Positions 1-9,700 of a DNA stretch of 46,826 nt are shown here, piece by piece. Position 1 is the stretch's first letter. Every line of letters starts with the position of its first letter. Source of the stretch: Erysipelotrichaceae bacterium (GTDB lineage: Bacteria > Bacillota_I > Bacilli_A > RFN20 > CAG-826); the NCBI GenBank assembly GCA_015059105.1, contig SVBB01000011.1, positions 1 through 46,826 on the forward strand, in the 5' to 3' direction. Under the pieces are notes generated by a model. That model saw only the letters and a list, made by a program, of their open reading frames with translations, was not told the origin of the DNA and did not search any database. Made by a program: the position numbers and the translations under genes.

Positions 1-14
1 TTTCTTACGATTTT

Positions 15-93
15 GCCTCTTTTTTGTAAACTAAAAGGGGCCTATTCACCTTTTAGGTTTCTTAACAGCCCCTTTTTTCTTGAAAAAAGAGGC
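15..93. terminator. Nested bidirectional hairpin (terminator-like)
   Basis: Two nested inverted repeats are visible. The outer arms are GCCTCTTTTTT (15-25) and AAAAAAGAGGC (83-93); the inner arms are AAAAGGGGC (33-41) and GCCCCTTTT (68-76). The inner stem is followed by a T-run on either strand, so it could end the leftward fic transcript and a rightward transcript entering from outside. A separate perfect 7+1+7 palindrome, AAAGTTA-G-TAACTTT, lies at 113-127. Confidence 0.6.
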
Positions 94-151
94 TTATATT
101 TTAATATACTCGAAAGTTAGTAACTTTAAAGTATATAAAGGAGACTTCTTT

Positions 152-171
152 GACAATCGGGGACACGATTG
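152..171 (+). repeat. Dispersed 20-bp motif, copy C
   Basis: GACAATCGGGGACACGATTG. It matches the motif at 1216-1235 at 17 of 20 positions and the one at 12560-12579 less closely. Here the flanking similarity seen between the other two copies is missing. It lies just downstream of the fic stop codon. Its origin is unknown. Confidence 0.4.
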
Positions 172-205
172 TGAAACTTCCCCAATAATTATGTCCAAAG
201 GGATT

Positions 206-1099
206 TTATTTATATTGAATGCTGAAATAATCTAAATAAGCTTTGACCGTGTCTTGACCATCCAAGCAAGTATCAATAAGCCAACCACGTTCTTGATTCC
301 AATTTTTAAGTCCGCGGTAATAGAATTCTTTTTTACTATCTAAAATGATAAATGGAACAATATCGTTTTTAAGGCATTCTTTAAATGAAATTAGTCGCCC
401 AACTCTGCCATTACCATCTTGGAAAGGGTGGATTCGTTCAAATTTGACATGGAACTCCACTATTTCTTCAAATGAATGCTTTTCTTTTTGATTATAGTTA
501 TCGAGCAATTTCTTCATTTCTATTTTCACTTGTTCCGGCTCTGTTGTTTCGCTAAGACCAACCTGATTAGGGAGTAACTTATAATCACCGACTTTAAACC
601 ACGCTTCTCTTGCTTCGCTCGTTCCGGTTTTCAAAACTAAATGTAATTGTTTAATAAACGATTCAGACAATCTCCTTTTTGCCGATTCGATAGATAAATC
701 CACGCATCTAAAATGGTTAACGGTTTCGATAATATCATCGATTTTAACGCTTTTATTTTCTAAACCAATTGTCTTGGTTTCATAAATATATCTAGTTTCA
801 TCATGGGTTAGCTTGCTACCCTCCATATGATTTGAATTATAAGTCAACTCAATTTGAAGTTTGTGATATATTCCACCTTTCACTGAATGTTCTTTTTCTC
901 TAGAGAGAACGTCTAATAATGATGGCATTTTTTTTGAATGTCTATTCTGCCTTTTTGGTTTTGTTGCATTTTCAGGAATCATCCATGTTTTCCCTTTTAA
1001 ATATGCGCCAACAACTCTTCCGGAAGCGCAATAGTTTCGCACGCTTCTTTCAGACACTCCCCATATCTTACTAATCTCTATACTTGTTAAATACTTCAT
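206..1099 (-). CDS. Fic family protein (class II, autoinhibited) with N-terminal HTH
   Basis: A 297-aa protein. Residues 1-45 resemble a small helix-turn-helix (EISKIWGVSERSVRNYCASG). The Fic core motif HPFQDGNGRVGR begins at His224 and matches the HPFx(D/E)GNGRxGR signature, so the catalytic His and phosphate-binding loop are intact. Upstream, SNHMEG near residue 89 fits the (S/T)xxxE(G/N) inhibitory helix; its position before the core puts the protein in class II. Such enzymes usually transfer AMP from ATP to a target protein, and the inhibitory Glu restrains them. The target is unknown. The gene is monocistronic and no antitoxin-like partner is adjacent, which fits a self-inhibited Fic. 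The ATG gives the expected length. The HTH suggests DNA binding or autoregulation, but this is inferred. Confidence 0.9.
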   Translation of the reverse strand: MKYLTSIEISKIWGVSERSVRNYCASGRVVGAYLKGKTWMIPENATKPKRQNRHSKKMPSLLDVLSREKEHSVKGGIYHKLQIELTYNSNHMEGSKLTHDETRYIYETKTIGLENKSVKIDDIIETVNHFRCVDLSIESAKRRLSESFIKQLHLVLKTGTSEAREAWFKVGDYKLLPNQVGLSETTEPEQVKIEMKKLLDNYNQKEKHSFEEIVEFHVKFERIHPFQDGNGRVGRLISFKECLKNDIVPFIILDSKKEFYYRGLKNWNQERGWLIDTCLDGQDTVKAYLDYFSIQYK

Positions 1100-1178
1100 G
1101 GCATTATTATATCATCTATCGGCAATTTATAAAGCAAATTTAGATAAGAAAAAGCAAATATTATTTTGCCGATATGCG

Positions 1179-1270
1179 TGTCCTTACAATTGTTGTTTCA
1201 AACCCTTGTGTAACGGACAATTGGAGACAGGATTGGTTACCAGGACATGTACACAAAACGTGTGTTTTTC
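1179..1270 (+). repeat. About 92-bp dispersed repeat, copy A
   Basis: This stretch aligns with 12522-12615. Both have an ACAATTG block near the start, then the 20-bp motif (here GACAATTGGAGACAGGATTG, 1216-1235), then a weak ACAC/GTGT hairpin ending in a T-run on the plus strand. It lies in the gap between fic and the mscS-like gene, where no plus-strand gene needs a terminator. It could be a remnant element or a small RNA. Confidence 0.45.
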
Positions 1271-1324
1271 TTGAGTTTTTGGAATTATACAATGTATTTA
1301 GATTTGACGGTCTGAGACACAGAA

Positions 1325-1359
1325 TAATAAAAACGGATAATCAATTATGACTACCCGTT
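1325..1359 (-). terminator. Rho-independent terminator after the mscS-like gene
   Basis: Stem AACGGATA (1332-1339) with TACCCGTT (1352-1359), followed on the minus strand by TTTTTATT. It lies 27 bp beyond the stop codon and closes the four-gene leftward operon. Confidence 0.75.
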
Positions 1360-1385
1360 ATATTTTCTAAATCTATAAAAGGAGA

Positions 1386-2408
1386 CTATTTTTTATCGTC
1401 GATATCTTTAGATAAATCTTTTTGTTCTTCCACAAAGGCTTCCGCGACTTTTCTATCTTTAATAGATAATTTAGTGTCTTCGTTACCTTGGTCATAAGAA
1501 ACAGTGACTTGTGGGAATGGGATATTGACATTGTTATCATCGAAGACAATCTTGATTTCTCTATTTAAATCACGTTGCACTTGATAAATATCAGCTTCTT
1601 TACATTTAGCGACAAATAAGAGAACAACCGCACTATCGGCTAATTCAGAAACACCTTTATAATATGGTCCTTCAACGATTGTCGGAATCTTTTCTTTGAT
1701 TTTGTCTAAGTTATCAGCGATAACTTTTTCAATGGCTTCAATTCTATCACCATAAGAAACACCAACATAGCATTTAGCAACTGATAAGTCTTTTGTTTGG
1801 TTAATGATAGAACGGATATCGCTATTATTGACGATTTTAATATTGCCACCTGCATCGACTAATTTAGTGGTTCGAATACCAATGCATTGTACTTCGCCTC
1901 TCCAACCATCAACGATGACGATATCGCCAACTTGGAAATCGCCTTCAAAAACGATAAAAATACCAGCGAGGATATCTTGTACCAAAGCTTGTGAACCAAG
2001 GCCTATGATAAGGGTTATAACGCCAGCAGAAGCAAGCATTAATGTGGTATCTGCACCCCAAGCACCCATGATGATGAAAATTGAAGCGATCGCGACTACC
2101 CATTTGGCCAAGTTGAGAAGTAATAAGGCAATAGTAATTGTCTTTTTCGACGCAAATGTAATTTTTGCAAGCAAGGATAATAGATAGAATGCCAAGGTGG
2201 CTATAACCACTATCTGCACAGTTCTAATAATGGCAGGGATTCCTTTCGTCATCATGTAGTTGACGAAATCTCCTTGTCCAGCGATTGGAACAAACACTGT
2301 TTCAGCGCCGAATATCTTACTGTCGAAGACAAACGAAACGATGACGCCAGCGGCTAGTAGTCCTAACACTACCCAGCCAATGATTTTAATTACTTTTTTC
2401 CTTTCCAT
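1386..2408 (-). CDS. Small-conductance mechanosensitive channel, MscS family
   Basis: A 340-aa membrane protein. Hydrophobic segments lie at about residues 8-27, 58-80 and 88-118, followed by the pore-lining helix and conserved beta-domain (GLGSQALVQDILAGIFIVFE, then GDIVIVDGWRGEV and NGDI-like NNSDI), which are the hallmarks of MscS channels. The length is typical for a one-channel-domain member. These channels open under membrane tension and release solutes during hypo-osmotic shock. The gene is last in an operon: 18 bp after the InlB-repeat gene, which itself follows aqpZ. The start is supported by GGAGG about 7 nt upstream. The charged C-terminal tail (about the last 30 residues) is cytoplasmic. 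Co-transcription with a water channel suggests a shared role in turgor control. Confidence 0.93.
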   Translation of the reverse strand: MERKKVIKIIGWVVLGLLAAGVIVSFVFDSKIFGAETVFVPIAGQGDFVNYMMTKGIPAIIRTVQIVVIATLAFYLLSLLAKITFASKKTITIALLLLNLAKWVVAIASIFIIMGAWGADTTLMLASAGVITLIIGLGSQALVQDILAGIFIVFEGDFQVGDIVIVDGWRGEVQCIGIRTTKLVDAGGNIKIVNNSDIRSIINQTKDLSVAKCYVGVSYGDRIEAIEKVIADNLDKIKEKIPTIVEGPYYKGVSELADSAVVLLFVAKCKEADIYQVQRDLNREIKIVFDDNNVNIPFPQVTVSYDQGNEDTKLSIKDRKVAEAFVEEQKDLSKDIDDKK

Positions 2409-2426
2409 AAATCTTCCTCCTTGTTT

Positions 2427-5400
2427 TTATGAAATTTTATATTTCACGATTATATCTTTAACAACTGTATAATCGCTGCCTTCTTCAGCACTAATGTTGT
2501 AATAAGTGCACGCTCCTGCTGATGAGGATGGGAAGAATTCGTAACTTTCATCCCCGTTTAAGCAAGTGTATTCATGAGCATTAGTTTCATCGTAATTCCA
2601 TTGATACATTTTGTTTTCACTAAATGAAACACTTATTTTGATTGCTTTACTTAATATAACGGTGACGCTAATAATTTCGCCCTGATTTTCAGAATAGTTT
2701 GTAAGGAAACCACCATCCGAGACGTTGAAACGCGATTCTGTGGTCGTTCCGTCATTAATATATTTCATGCTCTTGATGTACATGTAAGTACCAAGAGGTT
2801 GTACATTTACTTGATGAGCCGTATTGTCTCCAGTGAGTAGATATAAATAATTGCCTAATGAGTAACTACCTGTTTGTTGCCATCTGATATATAGAGTTAC
2901 ATTCTTAGTGACTTCGTATTCGTAACTAACAGGACTACTTCCATCGGGGGTTTCGCTCCATCCATCAAATACATAACCTTCTTCTAGAGGTAGTAAACCA
3001 CTTAACTCATCCTCTCCGGGCAGCATAACTATTTCACTCTTTTGTACTTGATTAGGATAGATAGGATCAAATGAGCCTCCATTTGCGTCTAAACGAACGG
3101 TTAACAAATCGGTCGGGTCCCACTGGGCTACAAGAGTGACGTCGGAAGAAATGCCGAACTCAGTGCCAGGAGTCAATAAGTCATCTACACCTTTTATCTT
3201 CCATCCGGAGAATTTATATCCATCTTGAGGAGCGATGTTTCCTTTTGTTTGAATAGTTGGTATTATTACTTTGTTTGCGTTTCTTACTACGTATGGATCG
3301 CAACTACCAGTTCCACCATTGGCGTCAAAATAAACGGTGTATTCATATTCGATCGGAGCTTCATAGACAAATTTTATATATTCAAAAGATGCTAAATTGC
3401 TTTTATTATCTCTAGATAAACAGAAATATCTAGCATCAGGGTTGGTGCATTTAAATGTATAATCTTGAGCAAATTCAACTGTTTGTGTTTCACCACCTTC
3501 GGTTACTCTTTCATTGATTGGACTATCACTATAGACTATGGTGAGATCATAATTGACAGATTTGCTGTTTACTGTAATCGATTTTATTGGACCATCAAAT
3601 GGTGTTGTTGTAGAGAGAAATCCATCATAAAGGTACATATCAAGTGTTTCATTATTCGAAGAATAGCTAATGTTATTATATCGGTATTCGACACCACCTA
3701 TCATAATGGTTGAAGTCTCTGTGCTTGGTTGATCCGGGAAGTTTTCAAAGATATCTTTGCCGGCAATAACTTCTTTGTCTTCAGTTTGGATTGGATCCCA
3801 TCCAGCCACTAAAGTAGTGTCGCTATTAACAGTAATGGTTTCACCTGGTTGAAGCATTTCGCCTTCACCATTTACTTTCCAACCACTGAAGCGTTCATCA
3901 TCGAATGGCACAAAGATACAAACAGGAAGTGTGTATTCACTACCGGCTTCAAGTTCAATCGAACTCATAGTTCCGCCTCTATTATTAGCGACAAATGAGA
4001 TTGTGTACATAATCTTGTCCCATTTAGCTTTTAAAGTTATATCGCTTGTTACTGGGGTTAAGAAATTATATGAATTTGTTAATTCAGAATTAGAATACCA
4101 ACCTTTAAAAATATAATCATCCTTCGTTGGATCATCTGGTTTAGTGGCGTTTGTTCCAGCATTAACAACTTGAGATTCAACTTCAGAGCCACCATTAGAG
4201 TCAAACGCGACTGTAAAGGTTAGTCCATCTAAATATTTCCAATGGGCGGTAAATGAATAATAAGTATCTTCAATTGTAATGACGTCTCCTGCGTGACGTT
4301 GCTCACTATACATATCATCAAACCAGTAATCAAATTCTTGATTAGTTGGAGGAATAAAGTATTCTTCTCCGGAAGGAATTTCATATTCTTTACCGATAGC
4401 AACTTTAAGAGAAGTTACACTTCCTGTTGCTCCTATTCCAGGATAGAGCTCAACAGTCGCAGCTTCTGCCCAAACTGCGATAAAGGTTACTGAAGCTGTC
4501 GTTTGAATGAGATAGCCTTCGCCAGGTTGGTATTGACTATCACCACTAGAAATTTGCCAACAATCAAACACATAACCATTAGGTGCGGTCAATGTACATT
4601 CTGGTAAGATATATTCTTTTCCAAGGTATTGATAGTCAGTCCCCATTTCTCCTGTTCCACCATTAGTTTCAAAGCTAATAGTCACTTTAGGAAGTTCTTC
4701 CCATTTCGCATATAGATATAAATCGCTATGTACTGGAGCGGAGAAGTCATATTCAGTAGTTAAATTAGAATCAGTGAACCAACCCATGAAAGAATAATTT
4801 TCTTTAGTTGGATTATCAGGTTTAACTACTGTTTCTCCAATAGGAACTGTTTGAGAAGAAACTTCTGATCCTCCATTAGAGAAGAAGGCCACGAAATATG
4901 TCATTATTTCCCATTTCGCGTATAGAGAAATATCGCTCATAACAGGTGTTTCAAAATCATATTCTTCAGTAAATTCGGAATCAGAGAACCAACCCGCGAA
5001 ATAATAGTTTTCTTTAGTTGGGTCGTCTGGTTGAATGACTGTATCTCCAGGGTTAACAATTTGAGAAGGAATCTCTGTTCCACCATTAGAAATGAATGTT
5101 ACGGTATAAGTAACTGCAGGAGGAGTGATCTCATTCCACTTCGCATAAATAGAAATATTGCTTGTCACCGGATTATCGAAGTTATATTCGTTGACGAGTT
5201 CAGCATCGGAATACCAACCAGCAAAAGTATAATCTGCTTTAGTAGGATCAGTTGGTTTAGAAGCTTTATCTCCGGAATTAACGACTTGAGGTTCGATTTC
5301 TGTTCCACCATTAGAGATGAATGTTACGGTATAAGTAACTGCAGGAGGAGGAATGACCTCATCCTTAGTAGAGATATTATCTTCAAATAAAATATAGTTA

Positions 5401-5963
5401 TTATAAGTAACGTCAATAACGGAAACGTGATATTCAGTAGATGGGGATAAATCGATGAATTCACCAGAATTTAGGCCTTCTTTTAGTTCATGGGAGTCAT
5501 AATAACTATCATATTCAATTTTGATAATGCATTGATCCTGATTGATATCAGTCAAATCTAATTCATAGAAAATAGAATGAGTGGATGGTTCCACTACATT
5601 CATATTGCATTTTCCGTTGAAATATAGATTGATACCTATAATTGTTGATAACGCTGCGACAGACATGAAAGAAGCACCCACAATTGTGGCTGTGGTCGCC
5701 GAAGCGGAAGAAACTGTATTCTTTACACTTGGAGCATTATTAGTCTCTTTCTCTGACGATTCTTCTTTTTTTCTACGTCTCTCTTCTTTTTTTGGACGTT
5801 TATCAACATTAGTATAGGGGTTATCATTCACCTCATCGCGAATGTTATTTTTGTTATCAGCAAAAGATGCTGATTCATCATTTGGAGTATGACCAAATTC
5901 AAAATCAGAGAAACCTTCTCTTTCGTTTTCAATCTTAACTACATTGAACTCGTCATCTCTCAT
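2427..5963 (-). CDS. InlB-repeat (Flg_new) surface protein, type II membrane anchor
   Basis: A 1178-aa protein. The N-terminus (about 1-85) is hydrophilic and Lys/Arg/Glu-rich, with no signal peptide. One membrane segment follows (about 90-113), so the rest should be outside. From about residue 205 come roughly nine Listeria-Bacteroides (InlB B-type) repeats with the pattern 'F.SNGG...P.dPTK..Y.F.GWy.d......dF..pv....LyAKW'. Some units are degenerate (from about residues 430, 490 and 660). The C-terminus has no sortase motif and no second membrane anchor. Such repeats form elongated beta-grasp stalks in adhesins. The gene starts 18 bp after aqpZ; no good Shine-Dalgarno is seen before its ATG, so it may rely on coupling. 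Two repeat units are nearly identical in DNA, suggesting recent duplication. The ligand is unknown. Confidence 0.85.
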   Translation of the reverse strand: MRDDEFNVVKIENEREGFSDFEFGHTPNDESASFADNKNNIRDEVNDNPYTNVDKRPKKEERRRKKEESSEKETNNAPSVKNTVSSASATTATIVGASFMSVAALSTIIGINLYFNGKCNMNVVEPSTHSIFYELDLTDINQDQCIIKIEYDSYYDSHELKEGLNSGEFIDLSPSTEYHVSVIDVTYNNYILFEDNISTKDEVIPPPAVTYTVTFISNGGTEIEPQVVNSGDKASKPTDPTKADYTFAGWYSDAELVNEYNFDNPVTSNISIYAKWNEITPPAVTYTVTFISNGGTEIPSQIVNPGDTVIQPDDPTKENYYFAGWFSDSEFTEEYDFETPVMSDISLYAKWEIMTYFVAFFSNGGSEVSSQTVPIGETVVKPDNPTKENYSFMGWFTDSNLTTEYDFSAPVHSDLYLYAKWEELPKVTISFETNGGTGEMGTDYQYLGKEYILPECTLTAPNGYVFDCWQISSGDSQYQPGEGYLIQTTASVTFIAVWAEAATVELYPGIGATGSVTSLKVAIGKEYEIPSGEEYFIPPTNQEFDYWFDDMYSEQRHAGDVITIEDTYYSFTAHWKYLDGLTFTVAFDSNGGSEVESQVVNAGTNATKPDDPTKDDYIFKGWYSNSELTNSYNFLTPVTSDITLKAKWDKIMYTISFVANNRGGTMSSIELEAGSEYTLPVCIFVPFDDERFSGWKVNGEGEMLQPGETITVNSDTTLVAGWDPIQTEDKEVIAGKDIFENFPDQPSTETSTIMIGGVEYRYNNISYSSNNETLDMYLYDGFLSTTTPFDGPIKSITVNSKSVNYDLTIVYSDSPINERVTEGGETQTVEFAQDYTFKCTNPDARYFCLSRDNKSNLASFEYIKFVYEAPIEYEYTVYFDANGGTGSCDPYVVRNANKVIIPTIQTKGNIAPQDGYKFSGWKIKGVDDLLTPGTEFGISSDVTLVAQWDPTDLLTVRLDANGGSFDPIYPNQVQKSEIVMLPGEDELSGLLPLEEGYVFDGWSETPDGSSPVSYEYEVTKNVTLYIRWQQTGSYSLGNYLYLLTGDNTAHQVNVQPLGTYMYIKSMKYINDGTTTESRFNVSDGGFLTNYSENQGEIISVTVILSKAIKISVSFSENKMYQWNYDETNAHEYTCLNGDESYEFFPSSSAGACTYYNISAEEGSDYTVVKDIIVKYKIS
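5074..5348. repeat. Near-identical tandem unit, 225-bp period, inside the InlB-repeat gene
   Basis: A 50-bp stretch at 5074-5123 recurs at 5299-5348 with one visible difference. The offset of 225 bp is 75 codons, one InlB-type repeat plus linker. Frame is preserved, so recombination could change the repeat number without breaking the gene. Confidence 0.7.
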
Positions 5964-5981
5964 AATGATTTAGTAGTTAAA

Positions 5982-6692
5982 TTATTGTTGTTCTTCTTTA
6001 TGTAATAATTTGAACGCTAAAGCGGCTAATAAGCCACCAGCGAGTGGTCCAACGATAAACATCCAGACTTGCGCTAATGCATCAGTTGTGCCATTGAAGA
6101 TTAAAGCGGCAAAGGCTGTCGCAATGCTTCTGGCTGGGTTAACAGAAGTACCAGTTAAATTGATGCCCACTAAGTGGACTAAAGTAAGTGTTAAACCGAT
6201 GATGATACCGGCTTTCTTACCAGCGCCTTCATTCTTTTCATCAGTGACGTTAAGGATGACATAGACAAAGATGAATGTAAGAACGATTTCCACTAATAAT
6301 GAAGCGAAGATATTACCAGCGTTTAAACCATCTTGGAAGAAGTTAATCGCATAGTTAGAAGCATCACCCGCTAATTGTAAGCCTGCCATCTTGGCAAAAC
6401 CAAAGATTGCAAGTCCGCCTAAGAAACCGCCAACTAATTGAGCGCACACATAGACAGCGAATTCTTTTAATGTCATTTTTTTAGAAACAAATAATGCGAT
6501 TGAAACCGCTGGGTTGATGTGGCAGCCAGAAATTCTGCCAATCGAATAGGCCATCGCAACGATCACTAAACCAAAGGCTAAGGCAGTCGCGACTAATGAG
6601 CCACCTGTTAAGGCTGCAACGCCACACGCCGCAAAGACTAAGACGAATGTACCTAAACATTCAGCAATAGCTTTTTTGAGTAAGTTATTCAT
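5982..6692 (-). CDS. aqpZ: Aquaporin Z-type water channel
   Basis: A 236-aa MIP-family protein of normal length, with six hydrophobic segments and both NPA boxes: CHINPAVSIALF and TSVNPARSIATAF. After the second box the sequence is NPARS, as in water-selective AqpZ, rather than NPARD of glycerol facilitators. A His in LVHLVGINLTGTSVNPAR matches the selectivity-filter His of AqpZ. It should pass water across the cell membrane. The start has AAGGAG about 8 nt upstream. It sits 41 bp after the beta-helix gene and 18 bp before the InlB-repeat gene, in an operon that ends with an MscS-type channel. Water selectivity is inferred from motif residues only. Confidence 0.92.
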   Translation of the reverse strand: MNNLLKKAIAECLGTFVLVFAACGVAALTGGSLVATALAFGLVIVAMAYSIGRISGCHINPAVSIALFVSKKMTLKEFAVYVCAQLVGGFLGGLAIFGFAKMAGLQLAGDASNYAINFFQDGLNAGNIFASLLVEIVLTFIFVYVILNVTDEKNEGAGKKAGIIIGLTLTLVHLVGINLTGTSVNPARSIATAFAALIFNGTTDALAQVWMFIVGPLAGGLLAALAFKLLHKEEQQ

Positions 6693-6733
6693 AAATTTTC
6701 TCCTTTATTTATAATCCTAGATAAAGCTAATAA

Positions 6734-9700
6734 TTATTGTTTTAAATGCTCTTCTAAGGCATTAGAAGCATCGTCTTTGTTCTTATAGACATCTTCTTCA
6801 TTGCGTCTAATCTTTCTTAAACGCACATCACGTAATAAGAGGATATTGTCATGCTTTCTAGTAATGATTACTCTAATCACTTTCTTCTTAGTGTAATCGA
6901 TTGTGTACTTTGGTCTAATGAAGAATAAGATGATAATGAATAAACAGCATAAGAGTAATAATCCACCGATAACGATTAAGGCAATTGCCCAACCAGGTAA
7001 ACCAGTTTCAACCTTATTGATAAAAGCAAATTGAGATAGTCTATCGATTTCAAAGACGATATCATTACCTTCAACTTTATAATCAGTGACGAATTCCATA
7101 TCGTTGACATTATGAATATGTAAGATTCTAGATTTAGCAATATCAATGCCTTCTGGGATTGCCATCTTCACAGTAATTTTTAAGCCAGGTTGAATATCTG
7201 ATGGTTGAATCTCTTTTTCAATACCACCAGTAGTTTGGATTAACTTAACATCGTAAACCTTAGAGATTTGTTCATTTTGTTCGAGTTTTGCTTGGATTTT
7301 TGCATAATCTTCAGCAATATCTTTTTCAACAACGTCAGTTCTCACTTCAACTCTTAAAGTAATGTTTTCTGGAACGACTGCATCATCGATTTCAACAGAG
7401 GCCGCCGATTGAGTTGGATCAACAATGGTTTTTCCTAAGATTTCAAAACTGACTTCAGCAGTCGCATTACCAAATGTCACTTTGGCAGTATATTTACCGA
7501 CGTTAACGCATTCATTAACTTCAGTTGTTCCTTGGAAATACTTAACAACGATATTAGGGAAAGCTTCTTCACTATAACCTGCTTTTAGGACCGCTAATTT
7601 AGCTTCTCCATCGTAATATAATTGTCCAGAAGGAGCTTCTAAAGTAAGAGTTAAACCAGTTGTAACTGGACATTCTGGGTTGCCGCATACAGCAGTGATT
7701 GAACCATCGTTCGCGGTATAAGTCCATGCGTGTTCATGATCAACAACTTCAACTGTCACATCAACATGTTCGACAATGTTGTAATTATCAGTGTCTGCAG
7801 GTGTAAATGTCGCTTTAAAGACTTTGTTGCCTAATTCAGAGCCAACATTAGTTGTTGGTTCATCCCATGACCAACCAGTTGGTAAAGTGACTGTAGATAA
7901 AGTTTTATCGTGAAGTGCTTTTATACCAGTTGGAACAGTATATTCTGGATCGGCCTTAGCAACAATAACGTTCACGTCTTGTTCGACTGTATTATAATCG
8001 TCAGCATCTTCTGGAGTGAATGTCGCTTTATGCACTCTTGTACCAACGTTACCGACCTTATCAGTTGGGGTGTTCCATGTCCAACCATCTGGTAATTCAA
8101 TATCAGATAATGATTGCCCATAAACCGCATTTCTATCAGTCACTGCAGTTGGAGTTGGAGTCGCCTTAGCAATCGTGAATTCTAATTCAGCTGTTGCATC
8201 TCCATAAGTCACTTTAGCTGTATATGTACCAGCATTGACACAAGAAGCAGCTTCAGCTGTGCCTTGATAATATTTAATAGTTGGATTTGGGAATGCTGCG
8301 GAACTATAACCAGTTTTTAATGAGGCTACTTTAGCATTTCCATCATAAGTTAAGCTAGCAGGAGCTTCTAATTCGAGAGTTAAACCTTCAGTAACTGGGC
8401 AATCTGGATTGCTACAAGCAGCAGTAATCTTATTACCAATAGCGGTATAACTCCAACTATGAGTGTGAGGAACGCTAAGGGTTAATTGATCAGTTTCACT
8501 ATTTAAACTAACGAAATAATCAGAATCATCAGAGAAGAAATAATCAACGTTTGCAGAGGAAATTTCTTCAGTTACATTTTTTGTGAAGTCACCAGCCACT
8601 TCCATAGAAATACCAATAGAGGAGTTTTCTCCTAGAGGTGTACCGTCGAAAACAATATAACTTTCTTCATTTTTTGTAGCTGTGGTAAGAGTTGACGCTT
8701 TTCTAGGAAGGTAGATGTTTGAAACAGTATCATTTGTACCTTTATTGTCTTTAACAACAACATCTTTTGCGCCCCAAAACTTAATCAAAACGTTATCGGC
8801 GTAAACACCACCGCCTAAACCCTTAGTAGTATTTGAGCTAATTGAGGTACCATTAGCTAAAGTAAGTGAAACATCTTCAGCGTAGCGACTGCTTTTAATA
8901 GAAATAGCGCCACCGCGACGAGCCGCATCATTATAGGCGAATCGGGTATCATTTGAAAAAATACTACCTCGCAATCCAGCAGTTGCTTCAAAATAAATAG
9001 CACCACCTTCGGAACCGAAATTAGAACCAAATGAAGCATCTGAAAGATTTAAGAAACCACTAGTAGGGAGAGGAGTCTCGCTATCTATGTTATCAGTGTT
9101 TGCTTGAACACAAATGGCGCCGCCTAAACCTAATTTTTTAGCAGTAGTATCAACATAATTACGACCGAAAGTACTTCCTTGGATATCAAGCCAGGAATTA
9201 GAGTTTGATCTATCCATGAGATAAATAGCACCGCCGCAATTAGTGGCGCTATTACGATCAAAGGAACAATTCGTGAAAGCGAAGAGATTTGTTTCGTCAC
9301 TAGGATGAGATGTTCTTACATAAACTGCACCTCCCTCTCCTCCTGAGTGATCATCATCAAGGACACCATGAGCTTCGTTACCAAGAAATTCGCAAGATTC
9401 AAAAGAGGCGCCTCTACCTGCACCACATTCGTATGGTCTAATGATCGCAACAGCACCGCCGTAACCATTAACGGCGGTATTTTGTTCGAATTGACAATTT
9501 TTACAATCGAGATCACCATTAGCGTAAATAACACCGCCATATCCACTATCAGCATTAAGATTAGAGTTACATAAAAAACGTGAATTACGAACTTCTACAA
9601 AAGTGTCAGACCCAGCGAATATTACTCCAGCATCATTACCGGTGTTAAATCCGAAATATAAATTATTAGAATTATCAGAAGCCTTATCAATATTAACAGT

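Noticed and set aside
5031..5390. Plus-strand ORF of 119 codons inside the InlB-repeat gene
   Set aside because: It is an antisense shadow of the repeat units; it has no ribosome site or recognisable protein features.
2427..5963. Sortase-anchored internalin
   Set aside because: There are no leucine-rich repeats, signal peptide or LPXTG; a single N-terminal membrane helix anchors the protein.
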